A DNA stretch of 34,728 nt from Compostibacillus humi. GTDB lineage: Bacteria > Bacillota > Bacilli > Bacillales > Amphibacillaceae. The translations under genes were made by a program, and so were the position numbers. Position 1 is the first letter of the stretch; each line of letters starts with the position of its first letter. The notes below the pieces were generated by a model. It did no database searches. It saw only the letters and a program-made list of their open reading frames with translations, and was not told the DNA's origin. This document shows positions 8,188 through 15,893 of this stretch, in pieces. Where the stretch lies: contig NZ_BMEV01000035.1 in assembly GCF_014637175.1 (NCBI RefSeq), positions 1 through 34,728 on the forward strand, written 5' to 3'.

Positions 8188-8895
8188 ATGGCTTTATTTG
8201 GTACGATTATCAATGGAGTATTAATTATAGTCGGAAGCTTGTTAGGGTTGGTTTTCACGAAAATACCAGAAAGATATAAAGAAACAGTGATGCATGGAAT
8301 TGGGCTGGCGGTCATCTTAATCGGATTGCAGATGGCTTTTGCTACAAACCAAATCATTATCGTCTTAATCAGTCTTTTAACCGGGGCGATTATTGGGGAG
8401 TTTTTCCGAATTGAAGAAGGGCTTAATCGTCTCGGGAACTGGATTGGCAGCAAATTCCGAACCAAGGGAAATGAAAACAGCATTGCCCAAGGATTCGTCA
8501 CCGCTTCTTTAATCTTTTGCATCGGTGCCATGGGTATTATCGGGGCGCTGGACTCAGGAATTCGCGGAGACCATGGGGTATTAATTACAAAAGGAATTAT
8601 TGACGGATTTACAAGCATCGTATTGACGTCCACGTTAGGATTCGGTGTTATTTTATCCGTCTTCCCGGTCGTAGTTTATCAGGGAACTATCGCCATATTT
8701 GCTACGCAAATTGACAAATGGATACCAGAGTCGGTGTTAAGCGGATTGATTGTGGAAGTAACAGCGGTAGGGGGATTGCTTATCGTTGCAATTGGTCTCA
8801 ATTTGCTAAAACTAATGCAAATTCGAATCGGAAATTTATTGCCTTCGATATTGACGGTAGTAATCATCTATTACATCTATTTGCTTATTTTATAA
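8188..8895 (+). CDS. DUF554 family integral membrane protein
   Basis: This 235-residue polytopic membrane protein has about six or seven hydrophobic segments. It begins MALFGTIINGVLIIVGSLLG, the typical start of the DUF554 family (YdfK of B. subtilis, YqgA of E. coli). The conserved stretches FCIGAMGIIGALDSG and GDHGVLITKGIIDGF are also in keeping with that family. The biochemical function is not established. I chose the ATG at 8188 because AGAGGG lies seven bases before it. The frame is open upstream to 8080, but that part has no ribosome binding site and starts right after the spo0J terminator. It is the first of a block of membrane-protein genes between spo0J and ychF. Confidence 0.82.
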   Translation: MALFGTIINGVLIIVGSLLGLVFTKIPERYKETVMHGIGLAVILIGLQMAFATNQIIIVLISLLTGAIIGEFFRIEEGLNRLGNWIGSKFRTKGNENSIAQGFVTASLIFCIGAMGIIGALDSGIRGDHGVLITKGIIDGFTSIVLTSTLGFGVILSVFPVVVYQGTIAIFATQIDKWIPESVLSGLIVEVTAVGGLLIVAIGLNLLKLMQIRIGNLLPSILTVVIIYYIYLLIL

Positions 8896-9001
8896 TACTC
8901 CCATTCAAGTATTTATTTTGTCATGGAAAACAGCACAGAAAGCTGCATTCTTCATTATCCAAAAATACACTCATATTTATCGGGTGATGAGGAGGGGATG
9001 T

Positions 9002-9610
9002 ATGCGTCAAATAGCCGGCAAATTATACGAAATAATGATGCTAATACTTGTTGTTCTCACTGTAATGACCGTTTGGAATGATGTTTTATACAATAATTAT
9101 ATTAATATCATCGTATGGGCTGTATTTTTCGTCGATTTTATGCAAAGATTATACCGGGCAGAAAGTAAATGGGCCTTTATAAAAGAAAACCCATTTCTTG
9201 TGCTTGCAATTATTCCTTTTGATCAATTTTTTCAAACAGCGAGAATCGTACGGGTCATTTATTTATTCCGTGTCAAAACGATCGCAAAACATTATATCGC
9301 TCCGTGGAGAGATAAACTTACAGATCGGTCATTTCGCGGAATCGTAATCTTTCTGCTGGCATATCAATTGACAGAAGCAGTGATTATCTTGAACATAGAG
9401 GAATCTGTTCCGGATTTGCCCGGTGCCCTCTTAGTAGTCTTTGGACAGTTATTCTTTTTTGGCCGAAATATATTCGTAATTACCGATCCGATTTCTGTTT
9501 TCCTTTTAACTGTCACATCGATTATTGGGATTATTATACAAGGGTTCGCTTTACAATGGATATTTACGAAAAGTGAACAATGGTATAAAAAAGCAAAGCA
9601 AAAACATTAG
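9002..9610 (+). CDS. Voltage-sensor-like membrane protein without K+ filter
   Basis: The product has 202 residues. Hydrophobic segments lie near residues 9-26, 34-48, 62-75, 112-131 and 160-186. Between the third and fourth is RIVRVIYLFRVKTIAK (81-96), with basic residues at 81, 84, 90 and 92, resembling the S4 voltage-sensor helix of 6TM ion channels. The segment PDLPGALLVVFGQLFFFG (138-154) sits where a pore helix and filter would be, but no TVGYG-like signature exists. It may descend from a K+ channel and have lost conduction, or be a different kind of transporter. AGGAGGGG directly before the ATG at 9002 sets the start; the open frame upstream has no ribosome binding site. It is convergent with yyaC. 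I do not recognise a named family with certainty. Confidence 0.6.
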   Translation: MRQIAGKLYEIMMLILVVLTVMTVWNDVLYNNYINIIVWAVFFVDFMQRLYRAESKWAFIKENPFLVLAIIPFDQFFQTARIVRVIYLFRVKTIAKHYIAPWRDKLTDRSFRGIVIFLLAYQLTEAVIILNIEESVPDLPGALLVVFGQLFFFGRNIFVITDPISVFLLTVTSIIGIIIQGFALQWIFTKSEQWYKKAKQKH

Positions 9611-9622
9611 GCCCTATTATTC

Positions 9623-9649
9623 CGAACCATTAAATGGTTCGTTTTCTTT
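9623..9649 (+). terminator. Terminator between convergent genes
   Basis: CGAACCAT (9623-9630) and ATGGTTCG (9634-9641) form a short-loop hairpin followed by TTTTCTTT. It overlaps the last codon and stop of yyaC on the other strand. The T run favours termination of the plus-strand gene at 9002-9610. Confidence 0.6.
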
Positions 9650-10253
9650 GCAAGTTATCTTTGTTTACAACGGAGGCAATGGAATAACTGTACGTTAAAG
9701 AACGGTCAATATTTTCCATAATGAAAGCGATTTTCTTAGCCATATCCATCACAACGGAAAGCCGTGTGTTTTGCAGCACTGAATATTCCATAAAACCGCT
9801 AATATTAACTACACCAGTAATATGCAAATCACCAATTTCGGGCAGCGTTTTATTTAAAGCAGCCCCAGGTTTTAACGGTCCTTTTGCTGCAATCACATAA
9901 CCAATGGAACTGTTTTTACCTAAACAGGCATCAATGGCAATGATAAATGGCCGGCGATGCTTTTCGTAAATTAAATCCAGCTTCTCCTGCAAATTCGTTG
10001 CATGTACCGGGTCGTGCAAGGTGCCATACACCGATAAATGTTTAAGCCGCAGGTCTTCTAAAAACGTTCCGGTTAATGGGCCTAATGCATCGCCAGTAGA
10101 ACGGTCGGTGCCGATACATACGACCACATATTCCCGGGGAATATCGGGAAGCCAGGAAACAATTTTTTCGCCCATCACCTGATGGATGTTTGGATCGGTA
10201 TAAGGCATGCGAAATTGGTCATGTATCGCTCCAAAACGGTTCTTTCCATTCAT
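9630..10253 (-). CDS. yyaC: Spore protease-like protein YyaC
   Basis: The protein has 207 residues with YVVVCIGTDRSTGDALGPLTG near residues 42-62, then FIIAIDACLGKNSSIGYV and GVVNISGFMEYSVLQNTRL. These match the YyaC family of sporulating Firmicutes, which is related in fold to the germination protease GPR (GTDRSTGDALGP and IDACLG motifs). Its precise substrate is not known to me. GGAGGAAAA lies just before the ATG. yyaC follows spo0J in B. subtilis too, so its place here is conserved although three genes now separate it from spo0J or face it. It is divergent from the YkvI-like gene. Its presence argues for a spore former. Confidence 0.9.
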   Translation of the reverse strand: MNGKNRFGAIHDQFRMPYTDPNIHQVMGEKIVSWLPDIPREYVVVCIGTDRSTGDALGPLTGTFLEDLRLKHLSVYGTLHDPVHATNLQEKLDLIYEKHRRPFIIAIDACLGKNSSIGYVIAAKGPLKPGAALNKTLPEIGDLHITGVVNISGFMEYSVLQNTRLSVVMDMAKKIAFIMENIDRSLTYSYSIASVVNKDNLQRKRTI

Positions 10254-10339
10254 AGCTTTTCCTCCATAAACATATTGGTATAGTATACGGATAATTTGAA
10301 AAATGTATACATCAATTTATAAAATGGAGGAAAAATTAC

Positions 10340-11350
10340 ATGGTCAGAGCTAGTCTAAAGTGGATCTTTTTAATTTTAGGTACAACAATAGGGGCCGGAT
10401 ATGCATCAGGAAGGGAATTATGGCAGTTTTTCGGACATGGAAGCGGACTGGCTATCTTATTGTTTACCATTCTGTTTTCCTTTTGCTGTATGGTAATTAT
10501 GGAACTAAGTTTTAAACACCGCTCTTCCAACTACTTTCCGGTATTGCATGAAATAGTCGGACCCCGTATCGCTCCTTTCTATGATGCGATGATTTTCGTA
10601 TATCTCTTTACGACGACCGTTGTAATGATAGCCGGCAGCGGTGCAACTGGACAAGCATTCCAGATATCTTATTGGTGGGGAATTATCTTTACGGTTTTTG
10701 CCCTCGTATTATTATTTATCAGAGATATTCAAGGGTTATTATCTGTAAATCAGTTTATCATGCCAATATTAATCGGCGGCTTAATATTCATCTTATTACT
10801 ATTTATTCGTGATCAGGAACTGAGTCTCTTTTCCCATCTCCATGAGCAGCATAACTGGCTGGCGGCATTTCCGTTTACTTCATTAAACATATTGCCTTTA
10901 GTAGCTGTCTTAGGAGCGATAGGCAACCAAGTGAAAACAAAGGCGGAAATTATCGCCGCCTCCTTTGGCAGCGGGGTTATACTGGGTGTCCTGACGTTTA
11001 TTTATAATAATAGTTTGATTCGCATTGCCGATGATATATTAATATATGAAATTCCGCTATTTGCAATACTGAAACATTATCCCTTTGAAATTCTGCTCTT
11101 TATGTCCATTATGCTCTGGTTTGCCATTTTTACCACAGCAGCTTCCGGATTATTAGGTATGGCAACGAGAATCAGGCCGTGGATTAATAAACCGTTAATC
11201 ATCATCGTCATCATACTCATCGTTTTGATGATTCCGTTAACTACAATTGGATTTTCTACTTTAATAAAGTTTCTATATCCGCTATACGGGATGTTAAATT
11301 TATATGTATTAACCCGTTTAATATTATATCCGTGGTGGAGAGAGAAATAA
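10340..11350 (+). CDS. YkvI-type membrane transporter-like protein
   Basis: This 336-residue protein has about ten hydrophobic segments. The N-terminus WIFLILGTTIGAGYASGREL, with the GTTIGAGYASGRE motif in the first helix, is the hallmark of the YkvI family, distantly related to LeuT-fold transporters with an unwound first helix. No substrate can be inferred. GGAGGAA at 10325-10331 serves the ATG at 10340. It is divergent from yyaC with 86 bases between the two start codons. No clear terminator is seen behind it, though yyzM 93 bases downstream has a separate TATAAT-like element. Confidence 0.8.
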   Translation: MVRASLKWIFLILGTTIGAGYASGRELWQFFGHGSGLAILLFTILFSFCCMVIMELSFKHRSSNYFPVLHEIVGPRIAPFYDAMIFVYLFTTTVVMIAGSGATGQAFQISYWWGIIFTVFALVLLFIRDIQGLLSVNQFIMPILIGGLIFILLLFIRDQELSLFSHLHEQHNWLAAFPFTSLNILPLVAVLGAIGNQVKTKAEIIAASFGSGVILGVLTFIYNNSLIRIADDILIYEIPLFAILKHYPFEILLFMSIMLWFAIFTTAASGLLGMATRIRPWINKPLIIIVIILIVLMIPLTTIGFSTLIKFLYPLYGMLNLYVLTRLILYPWWREK

Positions 11351-11414
11351 TTACAAACGCAAATAGAGGGAAGATTCAAAAATATCTTAAGTCACTTTTT
11401 CATAGAAAATTAGA

Positions 11415-11420
11415 TATAAT
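11415..11420 (+). promoter_or_regulatory. Possible sigma-A -10 element before yyzM
   Basis: TATAAT at 11415-11420 lies 23 bases before the yyzM start codon. The -35 region at the right spacing (GTCACT or TCACTT) is poor, so this is only a candidate. Confidence 0.35.
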
Positions 11421-11443
11421 AGTAGAAAAGGAGATGGTGTCAG

Positions 11444-11641
11444 ATGGCAGAAAAGGAATTTGCTTTACATGATATCGTACAAATGAAAAAACCCCATCCA
11501 TGCGGAGAAAACCGGTGGCGAATCATACGTATGGGAATGGATATACGCATTAAATGTTTAGGATGTGACCATAGCGTGTTAATGCCGCGGCGGGAATTTG
11601 AGAAAAAAATGAAAAAAGTAGTCGAAAAGGCAGAAATATAA
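11444..11641 (+). CDS. yyzM: DUF951 family protein YyzM
   Basis: The product is 65 residues of basic, soluble protein. HDIVQMKKPHPCGENRWRIIR followed by DIRIKCLGCDHSVLMPRREFEKK is the DUF951 signature, with three cysteines (PCG and CLGCD) that could bind metal. It lies directly before ychF in many Firmicutes, as in B. subtilis yyzM-yyaF. The role is unknown. AGGAGATGGTG precedes the ATG. A terminator (11694-11733) and a separate promoter lie between it and ychF. Confidence 0.88.
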   Translation: MAEKEFALHDIVQMKKPHPCGENRWRIIRMGMDIRIKCLGCDHSVLMPRREFEKKMKKVVEKAEI

Positions 11642-11693
11642 ATTTTGCAGAAAAATATAGGGAAAAATGGAAAATCCTATAAAGTGAAATTTA

Positions 11694-11733
11694 AAAAATA
11701 GGTAGGTTTTCTGTGCCTATTTTTATTTTTTTG
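11694..11733 (+). terminator. Terminator between yyzM and ychF
   Basis: AAAAATAGG (11694-11702) pairs with CCTATTTTT (11716-11724), followed by ATTTTTTT. The A-rich left arm and U-rich right arm make it potentially bidirectional. Confidence 0.65.
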
Positions 11734-11737
11734 GAAT

Positions 11738-11766
11738 TTGTCTTTTTATTTATACCTATCTATAAT
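11738..11766 (+). promoter_or_regulatory. Sigma-A promoter of ychF
   Basis: TTGTCT (11738-11743), a 17-base spacer and TATAAT (11761-11766). It lies after the yyzM terminator and 47 bases before the ychF start codon, the best-matched housekeeping promoter in the window. Confidence 0.75.
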
Positions 11767-11813
11767 GAAAACAAAGAATCGGACTGCAGATAGTCAAGAG
11801 GAGGAAATAAACG

Positions 11814-12914
11814 ATGGCCCTAACAGCAGGAATTGTCGGACTGCCAAACGTAGGAAAATCTACACTTTTTAATGCAATAACACAAGCAGGAGCAGAAGCT
11901 GCCAACTATCCCTTTGCCACCATTGATCCGAATGTGGGAATAGTGGAAGTGCCAGATGAACGGCTAAATAAATTAACAGAACTGGTGAAGCCGAAAAAAA
12001 CGGTACCAACGACTTTTGAGTTTACCGATATTGCCGGTATTGTCAAAGGTGCAAGCAAAGGAGAAGGGCTCGGCAACCAATTTCTTTCCCATATTCGCCA
12101 AGTTGATGCCATTTGCCATGTTGTACGCTGTTTTGAAGATCAAAATATTACCCATGTAGCCGGAAAAGTTGACCCGATTGAAGACATTGATGTAATAAAT
12201 TTAGAATTGATTTTGGCTGATTTGGAAACGGTGAATAAACGGTATCAGCGGGTGGAGAAACTGGCAAGGCAAAAGGATAAAGATGCGGTAGCCGAATTCC
12301 AAGTACTGGCGAAACTTAAGGAAGGGCTGGAAGAGGAAAAGCCGGCGCGAGTTTTGGAGTTTACCGAAGAACAGGAAAAAATCGTCAAAGGATTGCACTT
12401 ATTAACCTATAAACCGATTTTGTATGTAGCCAATGTCGGTGAAGAAGAAGTCAGCAATCCGGAGGAAAACCCGAATGTACAAAAAGTAAAGGAGTACGCA
12501 GCAAACGAAAACGCGGAAGTCATTGTCATCTGTGCCAAAATTGAAGAAGAGATTGCTGAATTGGATGCTGAAGAAAAGGAAATGTTTTTACAGGAACTCG
12601 GGATTCGCGAGTCGGGACTGGACCAATTGATTCGTGCATCATACCATTTATTAGGATTGGCGACGTATTTTACTGCCGGCGAGCAAGAGGTGAGGGCATG
12701 GACCTTTAAACAAGGTATGAAAGCACCGCAAGCAGCAGGAATAATCCACTCTGACTTTGAACGGGGATTTATTCGTGCAGAAACAGTGTCTTATGAAGAT
12801 CTGGTCGCTGCAGGATCGATGACAAGGGCCCGAGAGTTAGGAAAAGTGCGTCTGGAAGGAAAAGATTATATCGTTCAAGACGGCGATGTCATGCATTTCC
12901 GCTTTAATGTGTAA
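11814..12914 (+). CDS. ychF: Redox-regulated/ribosome-associated ATPase YchF (OLA1 family)
   Basis: YchF is a universally conserved Obg-related P-loop protein that hydrolyses ATP rather than GTP and associates with ribosomes. GIVGLPNVGKSTLFNA (residues 6-21) is the P-loop and DIAGIVKGASKGEGLGNQFL covers G3. The G4 position reads NVGE instead of NKxD, which is the NxxE form that explains ATP preference. The C-terminus (AWTFKQGMKAPQAAGIIHSDFERGFIRAE) is the TGS domain. The length of 366 residues is standard. GAGGAGG lies before the ATG and its own promoter is at 11738-11766. It is yyaF in B. subtilis. Confidence 0.96.
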   Translation: MALTAGIVGLPNVGKSTLFNAITQAGAEAANYPFATIDPNVGIVEVPDERLNKLTELVKPKKTVPTTFEFTDIAGIVKGASKGEGLGNQFLSHIRQVDAICHVVRCFEDQNITHVAGKVDPIEDIDVINLELILADLETVNKRYQRVEKLARQKDKDAVAEFQVLAKLKEGLEEEKPARVLEFTEEQEKIVKGLHLLTYKPILYVANVGEEEVSNPEENPNVQKVKEYAANENAEVIVICAKIEEEIAELDAEEKEMFLQELGIRESGLDQLIRASYHLLGLATYFTAGEQEVRAWTFKQGMKAPQAAGIIHSDFERGFIRAETVSYEDLVAAGSMTRARELGKVRLEGKDYIVQDGDVMHFRFNV

Positions 12915-12951
12915 TCGGTGCAGGAAAACGTAAATCGGATTTCTCGAATGC

Positions 12952-12980
12952 TTGTTAAGTTGAGAGTTTTTTGGTATAAT
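12952..12980 (+). promoter_or_regulatory. Sigma-A promoter of the rpsF-ssb-rpsR operon
   Basis: TTGTTA (12952-12957), a 17-base spacer and TATAAT (12975-12980). The start would give a leader of about 75 bases containing the hairpin at 13011-13040. Confidence 0.7.
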
Positions 12981-13010
12981 ATCACATCGTGAGTAATTAT
13001 AATGATTGCT

Positions 13011-13040
13011 CCTTGCTCTTATGAAACAATAAGAGCCGCT
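13011..13040 (+). promoter_or_regulatory. Candidate S6:S18-binding leader RNA
   Basis: GCTCTTAT (13015-13022) pairs with ATAAGAGC (13029-13036), directly followed by CGC so that a CCG trinucleotide flanks the stem. In B. subtilis and many other bacteria the rpsF-ssb-rpsR transcript carries a leader hairpin with a CCG element bound by the S6:S18 complex for feedback control. Position, stem and CCG fit that pattern; the match is by eye. Confidence 0.5.
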
Positions 13041-13063
13041 AAGACCAAAAGGAGGTGTAACGG

Positions 13064-13354
13064 ATGAGAAAGTATGAAATCATGTATATCATCCGCCCGG
13101 ACATGGAGGAAGAAGCGCAAAACAATTTAATCGAGCGTTTCAACAAAATTTTAACCGATAACGGGGCGGAAATTGAAAAAGTGAATGAAATGGGCAAGCG
13201 ACGCCTTGCTTATGAAATTCAAAAGTATCGTGATGGATATTATGTAGTCATTAACTTTAGCGGTGACGAAAAAGCGGTAAACGAATTTGATCGCCAAGCG
13301 AAGTTTAGTGATGATATTATTCGTCACATTGCAATTCGAGAAGACGATCAATAA
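13064..13354 (+). CDS. rpsF: 30S ribosomal protein S6
   Basis: The 96-residue S6 sits in the central domain of the 30S subunit and pairs with S18. [17 protein letters not shown] is the characteristic first strand and loop, and [23 protein letters not shown] is the conserved middle. AAAAGGAGGTG precedes the ATG. It is the first gene of the rpsF-ssb-rpsR operon, with a promoter at 12952-12980 and a candidate autoregulatory leader. Confidence 0.97.
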   Translation: MRKYEIMYIIRPDMEEEAQNNLIERFNKILTDNGAEIEKVNEMGKRRLAYEIQKYRDGYYVVINFSGDEKAVNEFDRQAKFSDDIIRHIAIREDDQ

Positions 13355-13369
13355 TAAGGAGTGGTTCTG

Positions 13370-13849
13370 ATGTTGAATCGTGTCGTATTAGTTGGCAGAC
13401 TGACGAGGGATCCTGAATTACGTTATACACCGAACGGAGTTGCCGTAGCGAATTTTACCATTGCCGTAAATCGTCCCTTTACGAACCAGCAGGGAAAACG
13501 GGAAGCGGATTTTATTAACTGTGTCGTATGGCGCAGACAGGCAGAAAATCTCGCCAACTTCATGAAAAAAGGCAACATGATTGGTGTGGATGGGCGGATT
13601 CAGACACGGACCTATGAAGCCCAAGATGGCCGAACGGTTTATGTTACCGAAGTAGTTGCTGAATCTATTCAGTTTTTAGAATCGAAAAGTTCTGCTTCTG
13701 GCGGAGGACAGCCGTTTGCATCAGGATTCCAGCAAGGTCAAAATCAGAACCAACCTGTATTTCCAGCTGATGAAAGTCCGGTGTCGGAAGATCCATTTAA
13801 AGACAATGGAGAACCGATTGATATTTCGGACGATGATTTGCCGTTTTAA
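13370..13849 (+). CDS. ssb: Single-stranded DNA-binding protein SsbA
   Basis: SsbA coats single-stranded DNA at the replication fork and recruits partner proteins through its C-terminal tip. [23 protein letters not shown] starts the OB fold (residues 1-105, with [21 protein letters not shown]). A Gly/Gln/Asn-rich linker follows, and the acidic tip ends DISDDDLPF, the interaction peptide. The length is 159 residues. AAGGAG at 13356-13361 places the start at ATG 13370; an in-frame GTG at 13361 is within the ribosome binding site. It lies between rpsF and rpsR as in most Firmicutes. Confidence 0.97.
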   Translation: MLNRVVLVGRLTRDPELRYTPNGVAVANFTIAVNRPFTNQQGKREADFINCVVWRRQAENLANFMKKGNMIGVDGRIQTRTYEAQDGRTVYVTEVVAESIQFLESKSSASGGGQPFASGFQQGQNQNQPVFPADESPVSEDPFKDNGEPIDISDDDLPF

Positions 13850-13915
13850 AATAATGTTTCATTTTATAAATAAACAATGAACGTCTTTTATAAAAAGAAT
13901 GAAGGAGGGATATGT

Positions 13916-14146
13916 ATGGCAGCTCGCCGTGGACGTGCAAAACGCCGGAAAGTATGTTACTTTACTGCAAACGGAATTACCCACATCGACTACAAAGACG
14001 TGGAATTGCTCAGACGTTTTATTTCCGAGCGTGGTAAAATCTTACCTCGCCGGGTAACTGGAACTTCTGCAAAATACCAACGTAAATTGACAAAAGCGAT
14101 TAAACGCGCTCGCCAAATGGCATTATTGCCTTACGTTGCTGATTAA
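13916..14146 (+). CDS. rpsR: 30S ribosomal protein S18
   Basis: The product is 76 residues and very basic. [18 protein letters not shown] followed by [20 protein letters not shown] and [20 protein letters not shown] is the S18 signature. S18 binds 16S rRNA together with S6. AAGGAGGG six bases before ATG 13916 sets the start; the open frame to 13877 is not used. It is the last gene of its operon, ending at the terminator 14151-14190. Confidence 0.97.
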   Translation: MAARRGRAKRRKVCYFTANGITHIDYKDVELLRRFISERGKILPRRVTGTSAKYQRKLTKAIKRARQMALLPYVAD

Positions 14147-14150
14147 TGTG

Positions 14151-14192
14151 AAAACCTCTAAGTCTAATCCGCTTTAGACTTAGAGGTTTTTC
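14151..14192. terminator. Strong bidirectional terminator
   Basis: Arms 14151-14167 and 14174-14190 are 17 bases each and perfectly complementary, starting with AAAA and ending with TTTT. It can therefore terminate rpsR on the plus strand and the convergent gene on the minus strand. The stop codon and last base pairs of the minus-strand gene lie within the arm. Confidence 0.85.
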
Positions 14193-14673
14193 CTTTTATC
14201 CTTCTTTTTGGATAATGGGAAATCATGATAATAAGCAAAGTGAAAGAATATAGAAAACTAAGGGCGATATACCCGTCTGCCACCGGAAAAATAAAGGCAG
14301 CGCCACTATATAGCAATAATGGCAATGTAACCGTAAAGGCACTCATTTTCCAAAGAAGAGAGTAGTGAAGCTTCCGGTTCATCCATTTTGCCGTCCATGA
14401 ACCGATATAGGCAATTATGGATAAACCGAGAAATACTAAAATGTTCATTGGGAGATAATAAAAGATAAAAAAGTAAACAATTGCAAAAATGATATTTATA
14501 TCGGCAAAAGCGTCTGGATTCGTTACGTAGCCGACAACAGACGGCAGGGAAACGAGGGCCAATAAAATAAAAAGATATATAATTGCAATATGCAAACCAA
14601 CCCTGTTTAATGCAAACATCGCTTTTTTGCTCGGCAAGCGCACACTGTTTTTGAACACATTCCAAAAAATCAT
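14164..14673 (-). CDS. Hypothetical four-helix membrane protein (169 aa)
   Basis: I do not recognise this gene securely. The protein has four hydrophobic segments (roughly residues 27-50, 60-93, 109-128 and 133-152) and a basic tail ending KGKTSKSKAD, so it is probably an inner-membrane protein with a cytosolic C-terminus. The start MIFWNVFKNSVRLPSKKAMF with a following helix is faintly like DUF1189 proteins, but that family is longer. AGGAG eight bases before the ATG supports translation. It is oriented against the surrounding operons and its 3' end lies inside the shared terminator. A TATAAT on the minus strand (14718-14723) could be its -10 element, though the -35 is weak. Confidence 0.6.
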   Translation of the reverse strand: MIFWNVFKNSVRLPSKKAMFALNRVGLHIAIIYLFILLALVSLPSVVGYVTNPDAFADINIIFAIVYFFIFYYLPMNILVFLGLSIIAYIGSWTAKWMNRKLHYSLLWKMSAFTVTLPLLLYSGAAFIFPVADGYIALSFLYSFTLLIIMISHYPKRRIKGKTSKSKAD

Positions 14674-14777
14674 CGTAAAGGACTCCTATTATTTTCTTTT
14701 TAATCAGCTTAACTTCAATTATAACGGATGGTTTACGATAAAGCTGTGAAAACAAATTGAAATAAATCCGACATTAT

Positions 14778-14806
14778 TTGACATTCAATCTAATATTCGG
14801 TATTTA
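14778..14806 (+). promoter_or_regulatory. Candidate sigma-A promoter of yybS-gdpP-rplI
   Basis: A perfect TTGACA (14778-14783), a 17-base spacer and TATTTA (14801-14806). The -10 is imperfect and the leader to the yybS start would be about 100 bases. A second weaker pair nearer the gene (TTCAAT and TATATT) cannot be excluded. Confidence 0.4.
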
Positions 14807-14912
14807 TTACCTGGGAAATCGATATTCTACATGTATCGACACCGTTTCAATTAAAATCATGTTATCATATATTAAGTATAGTGAATACATCTAAAGCGTA
14901 ACGAGGTGTACT

Positions 14913-15857
14913 ATGAATTCAACGAAAAGGATTACAGATGGAGCAATATTTTTAGCAGTTTTCATCGTATTATTGTTTATTTGGATGTTTGCTCCGGTGT
15001 TAAGCACTTTCCTTATATTTTTATTGCCGGTCCCTTTTATCGTATATACATATAGACATGATTGGAAAAACGGATTCGTAATGTTTCTCGCATCATGTAT
15101 TCTGGCAGCGTTCATCCTGTCGGTTTTTTCATTGCCAGTTACACTCGTTGCGGGTATTGGCGGAATTTTGATTGGCCATGGTATGCATAAACGGTATTCG
15201 GCCTATGAAACATTAGCAAGGGGAGTGCTTGGTTTTATCGTTGGCATTTTAGGATTATACGTCATTACCCAGCTGCTGTTAGGAGTGAACTGGACGGAAA
15301 GCATTCGGGAAATGCTAGCAGAATCGATTGAAATTAGCGCTTCCATGTTTGAACAATTCGGCATGGGAGCAGAAACAAAACAAATGATGGAGTTAATGGA
15401 ACTGCAGGCGGACTACGTTATTCAGCTTGTACCTGCTTTATTGTTAATATTGGCAGCTGTTCTAGCCTTTCTCAGTCAGTGGATTGGATATAAAGCAGTC
15501 AATCGGATCGATCGGAAAAACTTTCACTTTCCGCCTTTCCGTACGCTGCAATTTCCGGTATCCATCATTTGGATTTACTTGGCTGTTTTGCTATTTTCAT
15601 TTTTTATTAATGATCAAGGAAACTTTTTGTACCAGCCAATACAAAATTTATTAATACTTATCGGTATGCTATTAGTTGTCCAAGGGCTCTCATTTATTTT
15701 CTACTATGCCCATCATAAAAACATGTCGAAGGCGATACCGGTTTTAAGCATTGTCCTCGTATTCCTGATGCCTTGGCTATTCCTTACATTTGTAAGAATT
15801 CTTGGTATCATTGATATTGGATTCCGATTAAGGGATTACGTGGAGAAGCGAAAATAA
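14913..15857 (+). CDS. yybS: DUF2232 membrane protein YybS
   Basis: The product is a polytopic membrane protein of 314 residues with about eight hydrophobic segments. It starts MNSTKRITDGAIFLAVFIVL, and the ITDGAIFLA start and placement directly before gdpP identify it as YybS (DUF2232). The family resembles small-molecule transporter S components in topology, but no substrate is known to me. The central segment ESIEISASMFEQFGMGAETKQ is polar and lies between helices. GAGGTG precedes the ATG. gdpP begins 36 bases downstream, so the two are probably one transcript. Confidence 0.88.
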   Translation: MNSTKRITDGAIFLAVFIVLLFIWMFAPVLSTFLIFLLPVPFIVYTYRHDWKNGFVMFLASCILAAFILSVFSLPVTLVAGIGGILIGHGMHKRYSAYETLARGVLGFIVGILGLYVITQLLLGVNWTESIREMLAESIEISASMFEQFGMGAETKQMMELMELQADYVIQLVPALLLILAAVLAFLSQWIGYKAVNRIDRKNFHFPPFRTLQFPVSIIWIYLAVLLFSFFINDQGNFLYQPIQNLLILIGMLLVVQGLSFIFYYAHHKNMSKAIPVLSIVLVFLMPWLFLTFVRILGIIDIGFRLRDYVEKRK

Positions 15858-15893
15858 AGGAATTCCAGGGACGATAATTAGGAGCTGAATGTA

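Noticed and set aside
9630-9649. Hairpin at 9623-9641 as terminator for yyaC as well
   Set aside because: On the minus strand the stem is followed by GAATAATAGG, not a U run, so it is only convincing for the plus-strand gene.
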